Under the pieces are notes generated by a model that searched no databases, had not been told where the DNA came from, and saw only the letters and a program-made list of their open reading frames with translations. A DNA stretch of 64,000 nt from Streptomyces gardneri (GTDB taxonomy: Bacteria > Actinomycetota > Actinomycetes > Streptomycetales > Streptomycetaceae): the NCBI RefSeq assembly GCF_006539185.1, contig NZ_BJMN01000039.1:1-64000 (forward strand), written 5' to 3'. The stretch's first letter is position 1; each line of letters opens with the position of its first letter. A program made the translations under genes and the position numbers. Positions 25,805-34,449 of the stretch are shown in pieces.

Positions 25805-25841
25805 GCATGAGGCCCGGATCCACAGGATCCGGGCCTCATGC
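25805..25841 (+). terminator. 17-bp perfect hairpin after the tRNA
   Basis: GCATGAGGCCCGGATCC / GGATCCGGGCCTCATGC with an ACA loop, seven bases after the tRNA. Confidence 0.9.
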
Positions 25842-26212
25842 ATGCTGTCCCCCGGCCAGCGCCCTCGTTGTGACTGAGCACTTGAATTGGCGAGTTGAAT
25901 CTTTCTTTAGCTCGATATCGGGACACGGACGGGCAGTACCAGACCTCAGACACCGGCACGCATCGATGGCGAGTGGGGTGCACGGCTGCCCTCCCTCGCT
26001 TCCGGCGACCTGCTGATTTCAGGCCGTGGCCAGGCTCTACGGACCCAAAGCCGTTCCGGCATGCGTCCCTTCGACGTGAGCCGAGCACCATATCCGAACT
26101 CTGGGCAGAGGCCTCGCGGCCGAACGGCCGAAGAAGGCTGAGCCCAGAACCCCGCGGCGGCCGGGGTGAGTGGCTTCACCGATAGGCACAGCCTCGACGA
26201 GGTGAACCTGAA
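25842..26212. other. Intergenic region between tRNA and hydrolase gene
   Basis: About 370 bases, GC falling towards the right. No gene, repeat or RNA recognised. A 3'-end copy of the tRNA (possible attachment site) was looked for by eye in the nearby sequence and not found. Confidence 0.4.
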
Positions 26213-27103
26213 TTACAATCTGGACAAGGCGTCTCGGACCCGAAGGGCCACTACAGAGTTATCTAGATATCCTGCAATTCCGTGCCGGTTGGGGGTTTCA
26301 TTGCGAATACCGCTAAAATTCTCGACAACTGGGTCAACTGGGAAATGTTTGTAATCGAGCGGATGGAGAGCCACCACGTCTCGCGGATCGAATGCGTTAA
26401 ACCAGTCGACAACCCCATATGGCCGACCAATGGGACGCAGTGCTTCGACGATCGGCCCCACCGCCAGCGGTGATCCCAGGGTGATCAGGGTGGGTACGTT
26501 CCAGTTTCGCGCTTCCGCTTCACGCTTTAGCATATTGTAGACGATTACCGTACCTAGCGAGTGAGCGACGACAACGCACTTCTCGTCAGGAGTAAATGCC
26601 TTGCGTATGCCGGCTTCGATGACGGCCTGGATGCCGTGGTTATGCATGTAGGCATAAACGTCACGAGTGGCGAGTTCGAGGCTGGCGCTTGAGAGGCCGG
26701 GCATCTTGTCTATGACTCGCAAAGCCGCGATAACCCAGCGCCAGTTCTGCATGCCTTTCTCTATGATGGCGGGCGTTTCTGCAGCGGCTCGGATGTCGGC
26801 CTCTGATATTCCAGATGCCTTCACCACTTCCGCGACGACGGCAGCGATGAACTCTCTCTCACCTTCGCTTGGCTCCCCATAGCCTTTTATGATCACATCT
26901 GGTGCGTCACCAGGCAGGCTCTTGGTCAAATGGTGTAGCGTATCGCCATAATAGGGGAAGCGAATCTGTTCGTCCGGCATCTCTAGGCTGGCGCCCGCTT
27001 TGGTTAGCCCTGATTGCAGAGCCTGCTTCCATTGCTGCTTCAGCCCGCCAGCTTTTTTGAATTGCTGAGACCGCCCGTGGACGAGAATTAGCTTGCACAT
27101 CAC
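26213..27103 (-). CDS. Alpha/beta hydrolase paired with a caspase-like gene
   Basis: 296 aa. LILVHGRSQQF (oxyanion-hole strand) and VVVAHSLGTVIVYN with nucleophile Ser182 in the A-H-S-L-G elbow; a late NAFDPRDVV and a C-terminal NRHGIAGYL supply candidate Asp and His. No signal peptide, so cytosolic; lipase/esterase-like. GTG 27103 overlaps the caspase stop (ATG 27100 is the alternative), so the two are translated together. Codon use is less GC-rich than in neighbouring genes, suggesting recent acquisition as a unit. Substrate unknown. Confidence 0.8.
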   Translation of the reverse strand: MMCKLILVHGRSQQFKKAGGLKQQWKQALQSGLTKAGASLEMPDEQIRFPYYGDTLHHLTKSLPGDAPDVIIKGYGEPSEGEREFIAAVVAEVVKASGISEADIRAAAETPAIIEKGMQNWRWVIAALRVIDKMPGLSSASLELATRDVYAYMHNHGIQAVIEAGIRKAFTPDEKCVVVAHSLGTVIVYNMLKREAEARNWNVPTLITLGSPLAVGPIVEALRPIGRPYGVVDWFNAFDPRDVVALHPLDYKHFPVDPVVENFSGIRNETPNRHGIAGYLDNSVVALRVRDALSRL

Positions 27104-28776
27104 ATTGCTTCCCGCAGATCCAGCAGTTCTCGCAGGCGAGGAATCTCGGTATCTGCGAAAAGCGTCCAGTGTGAGTTATGCGGAATCGGGGCGCTAAGCC
27201 TCACATCTGGCGTCAGCAGGCCGAGTAGTGCCCAACCGCGTGAAAGTAGCGGCAGGAATGGAACCACTGGACCATCAAAGCCGTCCCCCATGAGCATGAC
27301 GTCGAAGAGCATTCGACTGTTTCGCAGCTGCAGTCGGCTTACCAAATCCCGGCGGCTGAGGCTTGCCAGTGCATGAGCAAAATACACCGCGAGAGAGGGA
27401 TCGGATTCACCGCACTTCTCGAATATTTCTACCAAATTTTCAGGGGAAGCTCCTTCCCACCATGAAATACCGAACCGCGAGGCGGCAGCTATTCGCGCTC
27501 GCATCTCGATGTAAATCGGGTCAAGCTGCTTGCGTCTCATATTCCCCTGGGTCAGGGGTGCATACGAGACATCAACCAACTGGTCATCCTCGACGGTCAT
27601 CGTTGCCACGCGTCCAAGCAGCGCAGGAACGACGGCGCAGTGACCGGAACCGAGATGCAGCAGAACGCTGGAATCAGGTTGGCGATTTGTGAGCCGAACC
27701 TGCACGAGCTGGTCGGTCAGCTGGCTTGCTTCTACCCTGCCGGGATACACCGACTCAAAAGTCGCACCCCGCACATGCACAGCGGCCGGCGCGTCGATTA
27801 CGCCTGGGTCAAACGAGTGCGCGAGCCGAACAGCGGCGGCAGCCGCGGCAGCGGAAACTGGATCCGCTGGAGGGGGGGTCTCCTCGGGTGTGTCCGAGCT
27901 GTCGCTCGCGCCTGAGTCGTCGCTCGCGCCTGCTCCGCCTGAGTCGTCGCTCGCGGCCTCAAGACCCAAGCTGCTTGACGTTGCGCCCCTGAGGAACCTC
28001 GACAGCCACGCGACTTGCTGGTCAGAGGTGACTGTGCCGTCGGGCCTTTGGTTAACAGTCAAGGCAGCTCCGAGTCCGCCGATGTGCTGGCTCAGAAGCT
28101 CCGGGAGGGCATGCTTCAGCGGGAACGGACGCACGTACTCCTCGCGTCCATCCCCGGCAGCTTCGAGTAGCTTAGGGTAGCCGCCTTTCAGCGCCTTGGC
28201 GATGACCTCGGTGTAAAGAGCGCGGTACGCCTCGCTCGAAACATCGGGATCGGGGACCTCAAAGGATGGATCGCCGAGCCTGCAAGCATAGAAGACATCC
28301 GTGCTGGCCGCTGCCCCGCCAGTTGGGCGATTCGGAAAAATCGATGACCCGTAGACGCTGTCGCACCTGATGCTCGCCGGCGCCGTCCGGCAGGCATCTG
28401 AGATCAACACTACGTGGGGGACCTTGCAGCGCTCCGCAAGTGCCATGCTGACAGCGAGGTTGACTGCCTCGTTCGGATTGTCTGGCGCGTCCGAGAGCAA
28501 CCAGTACTCCCCGTAGTTTTTATTTACTCCGTGCCCGCAGAAGTACACAATGAGTTGCTCAAGGGTTCGGCGATTAACGAATGATTCCACCGCCTCATAG
28601 ATAGCCGAACTTCGGACGATGCCTCCCTCGGTGTCGGATAGAATCCGAACTGAGGTATCGGGAATGCCCTGACTCTTCGCCCAGTCATGCATGTGATCGA
28701 TTCCGCGATCGACAGCTTCCAGCCTAGGAAGATCGCCAGATTTGTGCACTCCGATCAGAACAACAGCACGCTCCAT
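27100..28776 (-). CDS. Caspase-like (C14) protease with a C-terminal effector or sensor region (558 aa)
   Basis: ATG 28776 (MERAVVLIGVHKSGDLP). The catalytic dyad is visible: IVYFCGHGV (His82) and VVLISDACRTA (Cys129), with substrate-pocket-like STDVFYACRLGDPSF. After the protease (about 1-260) comes a Ser/Asp-rich linker (about 285-330). Then a beta-rich region (HVRGATFESVYPGRVE, QVRLTNRQPDSSVLLHLG) and a helical tail (LAVYFAHALASLSRRDLVSR). Coupled to the alpha/beta hydrolase downstream. Bacterial caspases usually cleave a partner on infection or stress; the linked hydrolase is a natural candidate target or co-effector (inference). Confidence 0.8.
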   Translation of the reverse strand: MERAVVLIGVHKSGDLPRLEAVDRGIDHMHDWAKSQGIPDTSVRILSDTEGGIVRSSAIYEAVESFVNRRTLEQLIVYFCGHGVNKNYGEYWLLSDAPDNPNEAVNLAVSMALAERCKVPHVVLISDACRTAPASIRCDSVYGSSIFPNRPTGGAAASTDVFYACRLGDPSFEVPDPDVSSEAYRALYTEVIAKALKGGYPKLLEAAGDGREEYVRPFPLKHALPELLSQHIGGLGAALTVNQRPDGTVTSDQQVAWLSRFLRGATSSSLGLEAASDDSGGAGASDDSGASDSSDTPEETPPPADPVSAAAAAAAVRLAHSFDPGVIDAPAAVHVRGATFESVYPGRVEASQLTDQLVQVRLTNRQPDSSVLLHLGSGHCAVVPALLGRVATMTVEDDQLVDVSYAPLTQGNMRRKQLDPIYIEMRARIAAASRFGISWWEGASPENLVEIFEKCGESDPSLAVYFAHALASLSRRDLVSRLQLRNSRMLFDVMLMGDGFDGPVVPFLPLLSRGWALLGLLTPDVRLSAPIPHNSHWTLFADTEIPRLRELLDLREAM

Positions 28777-29136
28777 GGCTGCTCCATCTATGCCCCTGTC
28801 TCGACCGTAACGCGAACGACACGTGGTCACACGCTGGGCCGGGCTGCGGAACGTATGGTGTGTGCCTGACGCCCACGACCCCCTGACTTGGGCCGGAGAC
28901 GGCTGACATTGTTGGCGCAAACGATCAACAGCCCCGCGCAGCCAAACCTTCAGAACGGCCCCGGCGAGCTCGGCGACCAGGCCCCGTCCCGGACCTGGCC
29001 GTCCGGTTCGACGCCTGCGCCGCCCAGCTCACCCGAACCGTCGACACAGACGCTCCAGTCGCCAACTCACACACTCACTCGCCAAATAAAGCGCTCAGTC
29101 ACACTCATCTGTTGCTGTGGCTAAAGGACGCGGTCT
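28777..29136. other. Intergenic region between tpg and the caspase gene
   Basis: 360 bases with no defensible gene; short open frames on both strands lack starts and coding bias. It includes the caspase promoter region and the 3' flank of tpg. Confidence 0.4.
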
Positions 29137-29697
29137 CTACAGTTCGAACTCCAGGCTCAGCAGGTCGTTGATCTCGACTTCTCGCAGGGAGCCCGCGCGC
29201 CGGCCATCGTCCTGGAAGTAGACCTCCCGCAGCGAGTTAGCGGCGATCTGCTGCAGTTCGTCCTCGTCGGCGCCCTGCTGCTGGGCGTCGAAGAGGCGGG
29301 CGGCGTGTTGGGGCGGGAGGGCGACGGTGAGGTGCCGGATGCGGTCCTGGTCCGTGGCGTCTTTTGGGGCCCCGGTGTAGCCGAAGCGGGCGTGGATGTC
29401 GACGATGATTCCGCCGGTCGATGCCGCCTTCTGTCGGGCCTTCGCCTTGATCTGCGGCTGCCACCGGGCTTTCACCTCACGCTCCATGCGCGCGGCGAGG
29501 CCGGTCCGGGGCTTCTTGATCTGGTCCTTCACGTACCGCTCGACGGTGCGCTGGGAGACCCGAAGCATCTGGGCGACAGGCTTGGTGCCGCCCAGCTGTT
29601 TGACCAGGTACCGCATCTGCGCGCCGGCGCTCTTCGGCGCCGGGCGGGTAAACGTTTTGTGTACCGCGGCGTCCAGTCCGTCCCCGAACTGACCCAT
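29137..29697 (-). CDS. tpg: Telomere-binding terminal protein Tpg
   Basis: 186 aa, the usual length. FTRPAPKSAGAQMRYLV and the helix-turn-helix VAQMLRVSQRTVERYVKD are family hallmarks, as are RWQPQIKAKA, TGGIIVDIHARFGY and LREVYFQDDGRRA. Tpg caps the 5' ends of linear Streptomyces replicons and primes end patching. ATG 29697 begins seven bases after the tap stop with GGAG between, so tap-tpg is an operon. An intact tpg implies a linear replicon, provided this copy is expressed. Confidence 0.93.
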   Translation of the reverse strand: MGQFGDGLDAAVHKTFTRPAPKSAGAQMRYLVKQLGGTKPVAQMLRVSQRTVERYVKDQIKKPRTGLAARMEREVKARWQPQIKAKARQKAASTGGIIVDIHARFGYTGAPKDATDQDRIRHLTVALPPQHAARLFDAQQQGADEDELQQIAANSLREVYFQDDGRRAGSLREVEINDLLSLEFEL

Positions 29698-29704
29698 CGT
29701 CTAC

Positions 29705-31933
29705 CTACTCCCCATTGTCGGCATCGGTGACGGTGCCGGCCTTGATGTAGCGGGCCAGGTTGAGCTCGGGCGCCTCGTACTGCTCCCGGACGCCCTCGCC
29801 CCACAGGACGCTCTGCGTGCCCTCGTGTTTGACCAGACCCGGGTTGACGCCGAGCTTGAAGCCGCCCGGGAGTGGCTTGCCCTGTCGGTAGGGCAGGAAG
29901 TCCAGCGGGCTGGTGCCGTCGACGGCGTAGACGACGCAGTCGGACAGGATCGCGACCGGGTACTGCCCGGTGAACGCCGCGTGCTTGACGATCTTGCGGT
30001 GGAGGTTGATGCGGGTGCGGGAGATGACCGCCGCTCGGATGTCCGGTCGCCACGTCGGGCGGGCCAGGGCCCGCCACGGCTCGCCCGGTCGCCACCCCTC
30101 GCCGCGGGGCCGCTCGCGGAGCTTGCCCAGGCCGCCCTTCACGGTTGCCTTGATCGCCGAGACGACGATCGCGAGCTCTGGGTCGCGGTCCTTGTAGCCG
30201 TCCATCGCCGCGAGGAAGTCCTCCGGGGCCGTGTCGGCGTGGACGCCGAGGTCGGCCATCGTGGCGAGGTACGCGTCGCGTACCCGGTTGTACCAGCTGT
30301 CCAGGTAGCGGCCGTTGTCGTGCCGGACGTACGCCTCGGTCGGGGCCACGTCGTAGCCGAGCTCCAGCGCGTACGCCACGGTCGGCGTCGCATACCAGGC
30401 CGGGCCGGCCGGGCGGTCGCCCTTCGGCGTGAACGGTGACGGCAGCAGGTCGCCGCGAAGCTCCACCCACTCCTTGCCGACCTTCACCCGCGACATGTCC
30501 ACGTGGGAGAGGTCGACCAGCCACGCCCCCGGCACCTTCGGGTCGAAGACCGGGTTCTTCACGTGGGTCGGTGCGCCGAGACCCACGATCAGCCCGTTCG
30601 CGCCGGCGGCGAAGGCCATGTTCACGTCGAGGCCCACCAGGTTGGTCCGCAGGCACTCGTCGTCGGTGAGGGGCCGAGCCCAGTCGTAGGCCTCCTCGAA
30701 GATCTTCTCTTCGGGGCCCCGGACGTGGAAGCGCGGCAGGTCCGCCAGGAGCGGGTGGCCGTCGATGGCCTCGCACGGGGCGGGGTCGACCGGCTCCTTC
30801 CCCAAGGAGCCCGGGTTGTGCTCGGAGTGCCGCTTGCCGTCGGTGTCGGGCTCGGAGGCGCGGGTCGGCGGGTGCAGCGCGGTCATCAGCTCCAGGCCGG
30901 TCACCGCGGTCGAGCCGCGCGGCGTCATCACCCGGGCCGCGAAGACGCCCAGCACGCGGGCGAGCTCCGCCGGCGACAGGGAGGCAGCATTGCCCCAGTG
31001 GCGGGAGTCGAGAGCGTCCCAGGACGGGATGCACAGCTGGACGCAGGCCCGCTCGGAGCCCTGCGCGGGGCGGTAGATCCGCGCCCACGGCCCGAAGCCC
31101 CTCTTCGTCAACTGCCACTGCGCGCGCGTCAGCTGCTTGACGACCTTGTGGCCCTCCGGAATACGCCCGGCGGTCCGCTCCTCGGCAGTCAGGGCCGTCG
31201 GCAGGCCGTAGCGCTCCAGCGCGGCCTCGGTGAGGACGAGAAGCGGGTCGGCGTCCTTGCCGGGACCCGAGAGCTTGGGCTGCCCGAGCTTGCCCTCGGT
31301 CAGCGTCCACTCCACCAACGACGGCAGGGACTTGGCCGGCACCTCCAGGACGAGGCCGCCCGGGCAGTACGCCACCACCTGACCGGAGTCGTCGACGTCG
31401 ACGACCGCGAGCGGCCCGTTCGCGAACCGCGCGTCGACGCCGGTTGCCGGGGTGCCAGCCGGAGCGGCCTTCCGCGCGGCGGGACGGCGGGACGTCGACG
31501 TGCTCCTGGTGGCGCGCGGCACCGGCTGCGCGGCGGGAGCGGAAGCGTCGACGGGCTGGGTGTTCGTGGCCTTGTTCATGACTGCAGCGTCCGACGCCTG
31601 GCCTGCTGACAGAGCCTGCGCCGCCGGGGCCGTCGGGGTGGTGAACGTGTCCGGGACTGTCGTGTCCTCGGCCGGAGCCGGGGAGTCGGTCTCGGCGGGG
31701 TAGAGCTTCGCGAGCCCGTCGAGGAGACGGGCGTAGGCGTCGCGCTCCGGCGGACGGGGCTCGGTCTTGCCGGACTCCCAGCCACTGACCGTGGCCCTGC
31801 GCACCTTCAGCGCGGTGGCTACCTCGTCGATCGTCAGGCCGTGCGCGGCGCGGAGCCTCTTGCGCTCCGCCGGCGGCGGGAGCGTGGCGCGGGACGCGAG
31901 CAGCGCGTCGACCGCGTCGAACAACTCGGACAT
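29705..31933 (-). CDS. tap: Telomere-associated protein Tap
   Basis: 742 aa. The N-terminal helix-turn-helix reads LTIDEVATALKVRRATVSGW (about 33-52). A long region follows with LAVVDVDDSGQVVAYCPGG, ARIYRPAQGSERACVQLC and VGLDVNMAFAAGANGLIV, as in Streptomyces Tap. Tap binds the telomere 3' overhang and brings Tpg to the end. AGGAGG precedes ATG 31933. Four 11-bp repeats lie just upstream. Confidence 0.92.
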   Translation of the reverse strand: MSELFDAVDALLASRATLPPPAERKRLRAAHGLTIDEVATALKVRRATVSGWESGKTEPRPPERDAYARLLDGLAKLYPAETDSPAPAEDTTVPDTFTTPTAPAAQALSAGQASDAAVMNKATNTQPVDASAPAAQPVPRATRSTSTSRRPAARKAAPAGTPATGVDARFANGPLAVVDVDDSGQVVAYCPGGLVLEVPAKSLPSLVEWTLTEGKLGQPKLSGPGKDADPLLVLTEAALERYGLPTALTAEERTAGRIPEGHKVVKQLTRAQWQLTKRGFGPWARIYRPAQGSERACVQLCIPSWDALDSRHWGNAASLSPAELARVLGVFAARVMTPRGSTAVTGLELMTALHPPTRASEPDTDGKRHSEHNPGSLGKEPVDPAPCEAIDGHPLLADLPRFHVRGPEEKIFEEAYDWARPLTDDECLRTNLVGLDVNMAFAAGANGLIVGLGAPTHVKNPVFDPKVPGAWLVDLSHVDMSRVKVGKEWVELRGDLLPSPFTPKGDRPAGPAWYATPTVAYALELGYDVAPTEAYVRHDNGRYLDSWYNRVRDAYLATMADLGVHADTAPEDFLAAMDGYKDRDPELAIVVSAIKATVKGGLGKLRERPRGEGWRPGEPWRALARPTWRPDIRAAVISRTRINLHRKIVKHAAFTGQYPVAILSDCVVYAVDGTSPLDFLPYRQGKPLPGGFKLGVNPGLVKHEGTQSVLWGEGVREQYEAPELNLARYIKAGTVTDADNGE

Positions 31934-31977
31934 GAAGCACCTCCTGGGAGCACTCTAGCCCACAAAACGCACGAAGC

Positions 31978-32022
31978 GCGTACGTTTGGCGTACGAATGC
32001 CGTACGGATGGCGTTCGCGCGC
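31978..32022 (-). promoter_or_regulatory. Four 11-bp direct repeats upstream of tap
   Basis: GCGTACGTTTG, GCGTACGAATG, CCGTACGGATG, GCGTTCGCGCG in tandem (end positions approximate by one or two bases). Spacing of one helical turn suggests a protein-binding array, perhaps for Tap autoregulation through its helix-turn-helix. Confidence 0.65.
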
Positions 32023-32041
32023 GGAGTGCCTGGTAAGTATC

Positions 32042-32071
32042 GGCGCTCCTGCTCCAGGGAGCAGGAGCGCC
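32042..32071 (-). terminator. Hairpin terminator of the lipoprotein gene
   Basis: GGCGCTCCTGCTCC / GGAGCAGGAGCGCC (14 bp) around AG, ten bases after the lipoprotein stop; it separates that gene from tap. Confidence 0.85.
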
Positions 32072-32080
32072 GGGACGGTG

Positions 32081-32587
32081 CTACTTCTTCGCCTTCGCTT
32101 CGAGGAAGGCGGTGTCGACGACCACGCGCGGGGGCGGGTCCTTCGGGTCGGGCCGCTTGTTGATGCCGTCGAGAACGCCGGCGATCTCGTCGTACATGCG
32201 GATGGACTCCGCGCTGTGATGCCTGCCGAGGTTCTTGGAGTCAGTGCCGCCGTGGGCCATGTAGTCCAGGATCCGCAGGTAGTTCGCCAGGTTCACCCCA
32301 GTGAGCTCGACCTGGACCAGCCCGTTGTCGAGCTCCTTGGTCGTGTTTTTCAGCTCCAGGTCCGGGCCGCCCCGGCCCTTCTGGTCCGACGTTTTCTCCC
32401 ACAGGTCTTTGGTGGTCTCGACGTGGAAGGTCTTCAGACCGGCGGCCTTCTGCAGCCGCTCGGAGTGCTGCGGTGGGGAGTCGGTGGAGCAGCCGCTCAA
32501 AAAGACGGCGGCCAGGACGGCGAGGGCGCCGAGCAGGCGGGCTCGATGTGGTGAGGAGGAAGAGGACACGGACCGCAGTGTCGTCAC
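32081..32587 (-). CDS. Lipoprotein (168 aa)
   Basis: GTG 32587. Signal peptide with basic n-region, hydrophobic LLGALAVLAAVFL, lipobox LSGC (Cys about 33). The mature part is soluble with VETTKDLWEKTSDQKGRG and LVQVELTGVNLANYLRILD; it ends DTAFLEAKAKK. Anchored outside the membrane; role unknown. The upstream side meets a dnaE fragment, so its original promoter may have changed. Confidence 0.75.
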   Translation of the reverse strand: MTTLRSVSSSSSPHRARLLGALAVLAAVFLSGCSTDSPPQHSERLQKAAGLKTFHVETTKDLWEKTSDQKGRGGPDLELKNTTKELDNGLVQVELTGVNLANYLRILDYMAHGGTDSKNLGRHHSAESIRMYDEIAGVLDGINKRPDPKDPPPRVVVDTAFLEAKAKK

Positions 32588-32653
32588 GAAGACCGTCGCC
32601 CGGGTCTTGAATGATCTTCTGCCATCCGAACGAGGGACGCTCCAGTTGCCCTA

Positions 32654-32850
32654 GCTCGGCATCCCGCCGCTCGTCACCAACGACTTGCACTACACCTACG
32701 CGCGCGACGCCCTGCTGTGCATCCAGACCGGCAAGAACGTCTCCGACCCGGACGGTTTCCGCTTCGACGGCACCCAGCCACTACCTCAAATTCACGGACG
32801 AGGTGTTCGTCGAGAAGAAGCTCAAGCCGAAGTGCGGCCTGACGCAGCCG
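32654..32850 (+). pseudogene. Internal fragment of a DNA polymerase III alpha (DnaE-type) gene
   Basis: The plus strand reads LGIPPLVTNDLHYTYARDAL, LCIQTGKNVSDPDGFRFDG, then after a small frameshift HYLKFTDEVF. This is the PHP/palm-side block of DnaE-type polymerases (VTNDxHY ... LLCxQTGK ... F.FDG.xYYLK). Both ends are cut off within about 200 bases. Confidence 0.75.
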
Positions 32851-32863
32851 GAGCAGCCGGAAT

Positions 32864-33319
32864 CTACGTGCGCTTTGCTCGGGCGGCGCGCCGGTCTCGT
32901 GCACGCGCCGCTCTCGCGACCTCGGCGGATGCCGTCAAGCGGCGCTCCACTTCGGCAAAGTCCAGATCGGGCGAGTGCGCCACCAGCCGGTCAGTGAGCC
33001 ACCCACATGTGTCCTCTGTCGGAATCGTCTCGCCCGCTCGGTACCTCTCGATTGCGGAGTGTCGGCTGCCGAACAGAAGCCAGGGTCCGTCCTCGAGGCC
33101 CGTCGTACGGATCAGGGCGTCGAGCTGTTCGATGAACCGACGCTGTTCAGGCGGGAGGGCGATGGAAACGCTCTTTGCCTTGGGCCGCTGCTGGCGTTCC
33201 TGCGCTCGAAGCAGGTCGCGGTGCCGCGTCCGCCACTGCTCGATCAGCCGCTGGCCCGCGTGCCGACGAGGCAGCCTGTGGGTCCAGGCCCAGATGGGCT
33301 CCAGGTAGTAGTCATCCAC
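32864..33319 (-). CDS. Hypothetical protein in a two-gene operon with an HTH gene (151 aa)
   Basis: GTG 33319 (VDDYYLEPIWAWTHRLP), four bases after the HTH gene stop. Highly charged and helical; SVSIALPPEQRRFIEQLDAL and a C-terminal Arg/Ala helix. One stretch (WLLFGSRHSAIERYRAGETI, PTEDTCGWLTDRLVAH) looks like a second degenerate helix-turn-helix. Probably a DNA-associated partner of the upstream regulator. No family recognised. Confidence 0.6.
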   Translation of the reverse strand: MDDYYLEPIWAWTHRLPRRHAGQRLIEQWRTRHRDLLRAQERQQRPKAKSVSIALPPEQRRFIEQLDALIRTTGLEDGPWLLFGSRHSAIERYRAGETIPTEDTCGWLTDRLVAHSPDLDFAEVERRLTASAEVARAARARDRRAARAKRT

Positions 33320-33322
33320 ATT

Positions 33323-33583
33323 TCAGTCCTCTTCCTCGGGACTGCCAGCCCACCACCTCAGGAGAGTGCTGACGGTCTCCGCCGTCGGCAGCCGAGTGCC
33401 GGACAAGGCCGCGTACAAGGCAGCCCTGGAGACCGAGGTCTCCTCGTGTCCGGCAATCCAGGCGACTGACGCCTTTCCTCTCCCGAGCTCCCGGAGGTCG
33501 TACGCGAACGCCTGCAGCGGGCCCGCCTTATGCGGGGTGATCTGCGGGCCGAGGCGGTCTACCGGATGCCCGTCCAGCGCCAA
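33323..33583 (-). CDS. Small XRE-like helix-turn-helix protein (86 aa)
   Basis: LQAFAYDLRELGRGKASVAW followed by RAALYAALSGTRLPTAETV is the common actinobacterial XRE pattern (recognition-helix SRAALYAALSGxRLP). The N-terminal 20 residues overlap a divergent plus-strand gene and may not be original. Likely a regulator of its own operon with the downstream 151-aa gene. Confidence 0.6.
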   Translation of the reverse strand: MALDGHPVDRLGPQITPHKAGPLQAFAYDLRELGRGKASVAWIAGHEETSVSRAALYAALSGTRLPTAETVSTLLRWWAGSPEEED

Positions 33584-33940
33584 CTCCCCACCGACCCGCT
33601 CGCGCCTTTCGAGGAACTCGACGACTGGGACAAGGCCATCGAAGCGGCCGGCTATTACAAGTGGGGCGTGCTCGGCAGGCCGGACGAAACATCCCTGTGG
33701 CTGGACATCTACCGGCGCAAGACGACCCCGGGCCTCACCGTGCCGTTCTGCCTGGCCGTTATCTCAAACCACGGCTTCTACGAGACCGTGTACGCCGAGA
33801 GCCTGCCGGCGATGATGGATCTGCAGACTCGGTGGGCGCCGGCAATCCAGGCGGCAGCGATCACCGACCTCCTGGGCAAGCTCGACGACCGGACGACGAC
33901 GCATGGGTTCGCCGGGATGATCCGCAAGGCACTGGCGTAA
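33566..33940 (+). CDS. Hypothetical protein (124 aa)
   Basis: ATG 33566 (MPVQRQLPTDPLAPF) is proposed, with GAGG about 11 bases upstream; it overlaps the 5' end of the divergent HTH gene by 18 bases. Soluble alpha/beta: WDKAIEAAGYYKWGVLGRP, SLWLDIYRRKTTPGLTVPF, AAAITDLLGKLDD. The coding bias is good to the stop. Function unknown. Confidence 0.6.
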   Translation: MPVQRQLPTDPLAPFEELDDWDKAIEAAGYYKWGVLGRPDETSLWLDIYRRKTTPGLTVPFCLAVISNHGFYETVYAESLPAMMDLQTRWAPAIQAAAITDLLGKLDDRTTTHGFAGMIRKALA

Positions 33941-34449
33941 GACAGCGCCCCTGGCCCGCCGCCGACGCCGGGACGGACCCAGAGGGCGGTGGTCTCGACC
34001 GTCAGGCCCGAGACCCTCCCGCTGTCCGAAGCCGCCCGTACAGTCTCGAACCATGGAAATCCTGACGGGCGCGCACCGTGCCCAGTCGGTGCCTACTCCC
34101 CCGAGTGATGCCGTACGCGAGCAGACCGAGGTCACCTCCCGGTTGGCAACGGATGTCGAATTGGCGTGTGCCGCGCGGCCCGCCAGCGGTTTGAGGACCT
34201 GGCCGTGTGGAGCGCGGACCCAAGCGTGACCCATCTGTCGGAGCGTGAGGGCATCGCTGTCTGAGAGCTCCCGGGCTTCTGGGGGACACCCCGTGAACGG
34301 GCACCCCGTGGGGACCAACGAGCTTGCTGCGGAGGAGCTGTCGGCTCTCCTTGGGGTCCAGCCGAACTGGATGATCTTGAAGTGCTGGGAGCGGGGCCCC
34401 GTAGCCGGCGAAGGGCTGCCTGTCAGTGGGGACTGCAACACTCCGCCTC
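33941..34449. other. Gap with a possible 43-codon ORF
   Basis: About 510 bases. A plus-strand frame from an ATG near 34,052 (MEILTGAHRAQSV..) runs about 43 codons, but it lacks an RBS and a known family. Otherwise nothing recognised. Confidence 0.35.

Noticed and set aside
25799..26212. Integrated element using the tRNA as attachment site
   Set aside because: No integrase and no visible repeat of the tRNA 3' end nearby.
29529..31940. 803-residue minus-strand ORF overlapping tap
   Set aside because: Shadow frame of tap: Arg/Gly/Pro-rich, no motifs. Tap in the other frame has an RBS and the family pattern.
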